DNA of 64,000 nt from the NCBI GenBank assembly GCA_965224065.1, contig CBDCYF010000005.1, forward strand, positions 3,162,001-3,226,000. Direction: 5' to 3'. Every line of letters begins with the position of its first letter. The stretch's first letter is position 1. The position numbers and the translations under genes are program-made. Of the stretch, positions 59,643 through 64,000 are shown piece after piece. The notes under the pieces were generated by a model that was not told the DNA's origin, did no database searches, and worked only from the letters and a program-made list of their open reading frames with translations. This stretch comes from JAOTZA01 sp965224065. GTDB taxonomy: Bacteria > Acidobacteriota > Thermoanaerobaculia > Multivoradales > JAHEKO01.

Positions 59643-61868
59643 CGGAAAGGGGACAGTCCCCTTTTTTTCGATATCGAGTGATACCCGGTGCGTGGCTCCG
59701 CCGCGCTCGGAGAACCAGGCGACATGCTCGCGCACGGCGTCGAGCACCAGGGTGTATCGTCCGGGCCGGTCGGGGGCGCGCACGGTCATGGTGGCGTCGA
59801 TGACCTCGCCGGGCTCGACCACGCCTCGAAAGCTGGTGCGCCGGCCGGCGGGCGGCACACGCTCGCCGTGCTGGTCGACCCAGTGGTATCCAAGCCGGAC
59901 TGGCAGCGGTCCGCTCGAGCTCACCGCCGCGTAGCAGCGGTTGCGAGCCCGAACCCGGACTTCGAACAATTTGTCGGTCTGGACGTCCCGGTCCAACTCG
60001 GCGCTCAACCATTCGAGCCGGTAGTGCTGCGGCGCGCCCACCTGGTCTCGACGTCCGAGGTAGCGGAGCTGGACGCCGACGTAGAAGATCTGGCTCGGGT
60101 CTTTGTGGTCGATGATGCGCTGGCCGTTTTCGACCTCGATCTCCAGGTTGTATACATAGGTCGGTTTCCCAGCGTCATAGGTTCGCCTATCGATCCGCCT
60201 GGGTGTTAGCTCGACGGTTTGGTTGCGTTGCCGGTTCCTGACGGCGCCGGCGAACTCGATGGCCTTCTCATCGCCGGCGAGCTTGAAAGTCACCTTGTTG
60301 TCTGGCGCCCAGGTGCGAACTTCGAAGAAGGCGGAGTCGAGAGGGGTCTCGGAGAGAACGAGAATCGGCGTCTTGACCGCGCCGTGGATCCAGGTTACTC
60401 CTTGCGCCGGCTGGTGGCTCTTGAAGAGATCCCCTCTGCCGATAAGGCTGATCCCCGGGAAGCTCACCGTCGTGTAGCCGGGGACCGCCTGCCGGATGGA
60501 AAGCTCGAGCGGGAAGTACTTGTAGGGGGCCGAGCGGGCGTGAGCCTGGAGCCCGGGGCGCGGCACCGACGCGCCAAACGGGGTAAAGACGATGGGGCCC
60601 AAAAAGAGTCCGCCGACCGCGTAGGCGAGTGCCACCGTCCAGCGCGGCCGGACTGCGGTGACCAGAAACAGAAACACCGGATAGGCGTTGATGAAGTAGC
60701 GGTTGCCCACAAAGCCGCCACCGCCGTGCCAGTTGATCGGGATCTTGACGATAAAAAAGAGCGCCAGGGCGAACGCCGACGCGAGGATCCACCAGCCGGT
60801 AACCGACCTGCGGTTGTGGACGAGAAAAAGCGCCAGCGCCAGCACCGCCAGTGGCAGATAGAGCAGAAAGCCGGTGTGCCGGCCCCAGAAGAAGTACGAC
60901 AGATCTTCAAAAAAATCCGGCCAGTCGAACGGCGGGCCGTCGAACATCCAGGACCAGGAGTTGGCGGTGGTGGACCGCTCCTCGAGCTGTTCTTCCACAT
61001 GGGAGATGACCTCGGGCATCGCCCGCCAGTCCTCCACTTTGACGCCGCTGCGGGCGACCCCCAGATAAGCGGTCGGGTGCCCCGTCAGGAGCGTCGAGAC
61101 GCCGGCGAACACGCCCAGGGCCAGAAGCGAGGCGGCGCACCACTGGACGACGGACTTGAGGCCGCGCCGCCGCCAAAGCGAATAGAGCAGCGGGAGGGCC
61201 AGCACACCGAGAACCGGCTTGTTGTAGGCACCGAAGGCGAGCAGGGCACCCGACCAGGCCGGCCGGGTCGTCTCGTTGAAGAGCCGCCGCCAGATCCGGG
61301 CGGCGGGTCCCCCCGCGTCTCCGGGAAGCTCGAACCGGTGTAGCGCCACAAAAAAAGACGCCATCACGGAGGCCATGTTGAAGATCTCCGGCTGGAGCCA
61401 GAAGACGTAGGCGAATGTGGGGCTCAGAAAAAAGAAACCGAGCGAAAAGAGGAGCGCCAGCCGGGAGGAGTTGAACCGCTCGAGATAGACCGCGCCCATC
61501 CAGATCATCGCGACAAACAACAGAGCGTTGAGCGCGATCAGGCCGTTGGCGCCAAAAAACACCGCCAACGGCGCGGCGAGAAGCGGGTAGAGATAGGGCT
61601 TGCCGAAAAGAACCGTCTTCCACCCGTCGTCCGACATCAGGATCAGGTTCTCGACCGGCAGCCACGGGTAGGTGTGCTCGAGCCGGCGGTAGTCCTGGTC
61701 TTCGCAAATCAGGTCTCCGTCGTGCGCCAGGCTGAGCGCCGACAGAAAGTAGGCGGGCTCGTCGGCCTTCAAGGTCGGCGGCATACCGGGCTTGAAAACC
61801 GTCACGCTCAGCGTGAACAGAAACAACGCCAGGCAAATGACCGAAAAACGTGTCTTCGACTCGCTCAT
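59610..61868 (-). CDS. Polytopic glycosyltransferase-like membrane protein with periplasmic beta-sandwich domain (paralogue B)
   Basis: 752 residues. Paralogue of the 45955-48198 product along the full length, including [13 protein letters not shown], the GDLICE loop, [29 protein letters not shown] and [12 protein letters not shown]. About eleven membrane segments, then about 300 periplasmic residues ending in an IG-like region ([16 protein letters not shown]). The C-terminal [10 protein letters not shown] segment derives from the GGGGACAGTCCC repeat, so the ancestral end was probably just before it. Likely a GT-C sugar transferase using a polyprenyl-linked donor. It is divergent from the collagen-like gene. 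Confidence 0.75.
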   Translation of the reverse strand: MSESKTRFSVICLALFLFTLSVTVFKPGMPPTLKADEPAYFLSALSLAHDGDLICEDQDYRRLEHTYPWLPVENLILMSDDGWKTVLFGKPYLYPLLAAPLAVFFGANGLIALNALLFVAMIWMGAVYLERFNSSRLALLFSLGFFFLSPTFAYVFWLQPEIFNMASVMASFFVALHRFELPGDAGGPAARIWRRLFNETTRPAWSGALLAFGAYNKPVLGVLALPLLYSLWRRRGLKSVVQWCAASLLALGVFAGVSTLLTGHPTAYLGVARSGVKVEDWRAMPEVISHVEEQLEERSTTANSWSWMFDGPPFDWPDFFEDLSYFFWGRHTGFLLYLPLAVLALALFLVHNRRSVTGWWILASAFALALFFIVKIPINWHGGGGFVGNRYFINAYPVFLFLVTAVRPRWTVALAYAVGGLFLGPIVFTPFGASVPRPGLQAHARSAPYKYFPLELSIRQAVPGYTTVSFPGISLIGRGDLFKSHQPAQGVTWIHGAVKTPILVLSETPLDSAFFEVRTWAPDNKVTFKLAGDEKAIEFAGAVRNRQRNQTVELTPRRIDRRTYDAGKPTYVYNLEIEVENGQRIIDHKDPSQIFYVGVQLRYLGRRDQVGAPQHYRLEWLSAELDRDVQTDKLFEVRVRARNRCYAAVSSSGPLPVRLGYHWVDQHGERVPPAGRRTSFRGVVEPGEVIDATMTVRAPDRPGRYTLVLDAVREHVAWFSERGGATHRVSLDIEKKGTVPFPSTAGGSAEVD
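59649..59668. terminator. GGGGACAGTCCCC repeat copy 3 with seven-T tract
   Basis: GGGGACAGTCCCC (59649-59661) followed by TTTTTTT (59662-59668). It lies 6 bp past the AlgJ-like stop and inside the last codons of the convergent membrane protein, where it encodes KKGTVPF. The short stem plus T-run could terminate the plus-strand transcript. Same repeat as at 35708 and 44124. Confidence 0.55.
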
Positions 61869-61963
61869 TGCGAAGGCGAAAGTCTACTAAAGGTAGGGCA
61901 GGTGGCCACGCGGGGTGTGAGAGAATGGCTTCATCAAGCCATCGGTCAAAAAAGGGGGGAGCT

Positions 61964-62707
61964 ATGTTAGTGTTGTCCGAGCAATCTCGTCGATTTCTAA
62001 TCGCGTTCGCGGTGACGACTCTGCTGGGCTCGTTTTCGGCGGTCGAGGCGGCGATCATTACCTCCGTCGAGCCGGGTAAAGCGGACGGAACCCTGCTCGT
62101 CCGAGGGACCCGTTTTGGAAAAGACGCGGGCGAGGTCTTTCTCGGCACCAACCCGCTCTCGGTTCTGTCGTGGAAAAAACGGAGGGTGAAGGTCGTTTTG
62201 CCGGAAGACCTGGGTGATGGAACCTATCTTCTGGTGCTTCACACCGCGGATGGCGAGTTGGGGTTGATGGACGTGACGCTCGGCGGGGTCGGCGAGCCGG
62301 GGCCGCCGGGCCCGAAAGGGGATCCAGGGCCCCCGGGCGCACCGGGAGACCCCGGGCCGCCGGGACCGAAAGGTGATCCGGGGCCGCCAGGGCCCAAGGG
62401 TGACCCGGGTCCGCCCGGGCCTCCTACGCCGGGGGTGAGTTTCTACATCGTCGAAGGTCCCAGGAAGCTTGTGCTAAGTAGAGCTACAGACATCGAGCGT
62501 TTGACCTGCAGAGTCGGAGATGCTGTAACCGGATGGACGACGGAGGGGGAGGGCAATAGGGGCAGCTCAACCAGCTTTGGATCACGCAGTATCGTTCCCA
62601 TCGCTGTCGATGGCATGCCGACGGGAATCACTTTTCACTATCTCTGCCAAAATGACCCCAACTGTGCCATCACCAACCGCATCATCTGCGCCGACCTGAC
62701 GCCGTAA
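61964..62707 (+). CDS. Secreted collagen-like protein with N-terminal IPT/TIG-like domain
   Basis: 247 residues. AAGGGGGG precedes the ATG. A signal peptide covers about 1-29. An IPT/TIG-like domain (about 30-105) shows [21 protein letters not shown] and [14 protein letters not shown]. Fifteen uninterrupted Gly-X-Y triplets span about 110-154 (units such as GPKGDPGPP), enough for a short triple helix. The last 93 residues are a globular head with four Cys ([24 protein letters not shown]). Such trimeric fibres act as adhesins or spacers at bacterial surfaces. The start upstream at 61850 overlaps the divergent gene and is rejected. Confidence 0.88.
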   Translation: MLVLSEQSRRFLIAFAVTTLLGSFSAVEAAIITSVEPGKADGTLLVRGTRFGKDAGEVFLGTNPLSVLSWKKRRVKVVLPEDLGDGTYLLVLHTADGELGLMDVTLGGVGEPGPPGPKGDPGPPGAPGDPGPPGPKGDPGPPGPKGDPGPPGPPTPGVSFYIVEGPRKLVLSRATDIERLTCRVGDAVTGWTTEGEGNRGSSTSFGSRSIVPIAVDGMPTGITFHYLCQNDPNCAITNRIICADLTP

Positions 62708-62855
62708 AATTGCCACAGCCGGGTCTCGACGAGCCGCGCCGCTGGGTGGCGCCCTCGGCTTGGCGGCCTGCTTGATCTGACCCCCGGTTCCACATAGCCT
62801 CTTTCAATCCGCCAAGGGGGACGCGCTGAGCTTCGCGCAACCCGGCGGATACGCT

Positions 62856-63770
62856 ATGAGCTCGCCCTCGGTCGCAGCGGTCGTCCTGAACTACCAGGCC
62901 AAGGAGCTGACGCTCGAGACGCTGGCCAGCCTGGCCAAGCTCAAGTACGACAACCTGGAAGTGATCGTGGTCGACAACGCTTCGGGCGACGACAGCCACG
63001 AGGCCGTGATGCGGGAGTTCCCCGAGGTCGAAGCGATCCAGACCGAGGTCAACCTGGGGGTCGCGGGTGGGCTCAACGTCGGGATCCGCCGGGCCCTGGA
63101 GAAGAGCCCCGACTACGTGCTGGTGCTCAACAACGACATCGACGTCGATCCCTGGATGCTCGAAGAGTTGATCAAGGTCGCCGAAGCCGACCCGGGGATC
63201 GCCTGCGTCGGCCCCAAGTCTTACTACTACTGGGACCGCCAGCGTCTATGGTCGACCGGTGGGGTGCTGCGCTTCAAGGAGTCGATCACTCGCGAGCGCG
63301 GCAACGGCCAGCTCGACGAAGGTCAGTTCGACCGCGACGAAGAAGTCGAGTACGTCAACGGCTGCGCCATGCTGGTGCGCGCGTCCGTGGTGCGCGAGGT
63401 CGGACTGTGCGATCCGATCTACTTTTTGGCGCTCGAGGACGCAGACTGGTGTGTGCGGATGCGCCGCAAGGGCTATCGGTGCTACTTTGCCCACCGGGCG
63501 GTGCTCTGGCACATGGTCTCGCAGTCCACCGGGGTCTACAAACCGTTCCGCACCTACCAGACCGGTCGCTCGACGGCGATCTTTGTTCGACGGTACGCCA
63601 ACTTCGGCCAGTGGGCGTCGTTTCTCTTTTTTATGTGTCTGGCGATCCCGGCCGCCTTTGTCCGCGAGCTGGCGCGGGGCAATCAAGCTGCGGCGGTCTC
63701 GAAGCTGCGCGGGGTGCTGGCCGGGCTCCGGGTGCCGATGACGCAGCCGCCACCGGCGCCCGGCGGTTGA
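62856..63770 (+). CDS. Family 2 glycosyltransferase, rhamnosyltransferase-like
   Basis: 304 residues. AAVVLNYQAKE and VIVVDNASGDDS form the nucleotide-binding half, and LVLNNDIDVDPWML carries the DxD-like site. VNGCAMLVRASVV and LEDADWCVRMRRKGY match rhamnosyltransferase-type GT2 proteins. The C-terminus has a hydrophobic segment near 255-275. Rhamnose as donor would fit the rml operon 8 kb away. It begins after a 148-bp gap in which no gene is seen. Confidence 0.87.
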   Translation: MSSPSVAAVVLNYQAKELTLETLASLAKLKYDNLEVIVVDNASGDDSHEAVMREFPEVEAIQTEVNLGVAGGLNVGIRRALEKSPDYVLVLNNDIDVDPWMLEELIKVAEADPGIACVGPKSYYYWDRQRLWSTGGVLRFKESITRERGNGQLDEGQFDRDEEVEYVNGCAMLVRASVVREVGLCDPIYFLALEDADWCVRMRRKGYRCYFAHRAVLWHMVSQSTGVYKPFRTYQTGRSTAIFVRRYANFGQWASFLFFMCLAIPAAFVRELARGNQAAAVSKLRGVLAGLRVPMTQPPPAPGG

Positions 63771-63815
63771 TCCCGCCGGGCCGGTCGCGGTTTCGGTCTT
63801 GGTCGGGCGACGGGC

Positions 63816-64000
63816 CTACGAGGGCTCGATGCCGAGTTCTTCGCAGACCTGGTCGAGCAGGGCCCAGTAGGCGTCTAGCGCCTCACCGGTCGCCTGGAGA
63901 GCGTCGTCACCCGAGGCGCCGTTCTCCAGACACCGTCCCAGCGCCGCGCGCTCGCCCTCGCGATGCCGGACGTCGGCCTCGGCGTGGACCTCGAAATACC
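63816..64000 (-). CDS. C-terminal part of a haem-oxygenase-like (TenA/PqqC-type) iron enzyme
   Basis: Partial, cut by the right edge; 61 codons visible. The frame read on the minus strand begins YFEVHAEADVRHREGERAAL and ends LGIEPS. The HAEADVRH segment matches the metal-ligand helix of haem-oxygenase-like diiron proteins (TenA/PqqC/'iron-containing redox enzyme' group), followed by a long amphipathic helix. The assignment rests on one motif. Convergent with the glycosyltransferase at 63770. Confidence 0.55.
   Translation of the reverse strand, partial: YFEVHAEADVRHREGERAALGRCLENGASGDDALQATGEALDAYWALLDQVCEELGIEPS

Overview
The window is about 66% GC and comes from a Gram-negative bacterium, since it carries lptD, tripartite RND efflux genes and many exported lipoproteins. 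A secreted VWA-like protein of the kind common in Acidobacteriota, many signal-peptide beta-propeller proteins and orphan RsbW/RsbV genes suggest Acidobacteriota, possibly Thermoanaerobaculia-like. That assignment is inference. Genes are dense, and many operons are joined by ATGA, GTGA or TTGA start/stop overlaps.

Positions 1-14.3 kb hold a thiolase 3' end, lptD and a sugar-nucleotide reductase. A catabolic locus follows: tryptophan 2,3-dioxygenase and kynureninase on the minus strand, diverging from SDR-RidA-crotonase-acyl-CoA dehydrogenase on the plus strand. Together they look like tryptophan to anthranilate plus CoA-linked breakdown of the product. Between the two arms sits a lower-GC pair, a secreted protein with an eight-cysteine tail and a four-helix membrane protein, behind a near-consensus sigma-70 promoter. 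Next come a 25-bp perfect inverted repeat, an iodotyrosine-deiodinase-like nitroreductase, an RluA-type pseudouridine synthase and an unknown helical protein.

Positions 14.4-22.7 kb form a Cu/Ag efflux operon: a small Cys/Met/His-rich exported protein, a CusC-like channel, a CusB-like adaptor with a metal-binding domain, and CusA with its three-Met site. It continues into a DUF2231-like membrane protein and a methyltransferase whose stop codon lies in a 74-bp tandem repeat.

Positions 23.1-34.8 kb encode exported enzymes and structural proteins: a protein with two lamin-tail domains and four HKD motifs, an LD-carboxypeptidase, a propeller protein, the VWA protein, gamma-glutamyltransferase and an exported amidohydrolase. 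A decayed acetyltransferase lies in this part.

Positions 34.9-39.9 kb carry RsbW/RsbV, S-adenosylhomocysteine hydrolase under an ArsR-methyltransferase fusion with a palindrome on its own promoter, a methyltransferase and a higBA toxin-antitoxin operon.

Positions 39.9-64 kb are mostly envelope and polysaccharide functions: a large lipoprotein, a sulfatase-like lipoprotein, three polytopic glycosyltransferase-like proteins (two of them clear paralogues), two GT2 enzymes, a UGM-like flavoprotein, a Phd/PIN toxin-antitoxin pair, the rmlACDB dTDP-rhamnose operon, a radical SAM/SPASM enzyme, a methyltransferase, an AlgI/AlgJ-type O-acetylation pair and a collagen-like secreted protein. Three copies of a GGGGACAGTCCC element lie at or inside gene ends across the window.
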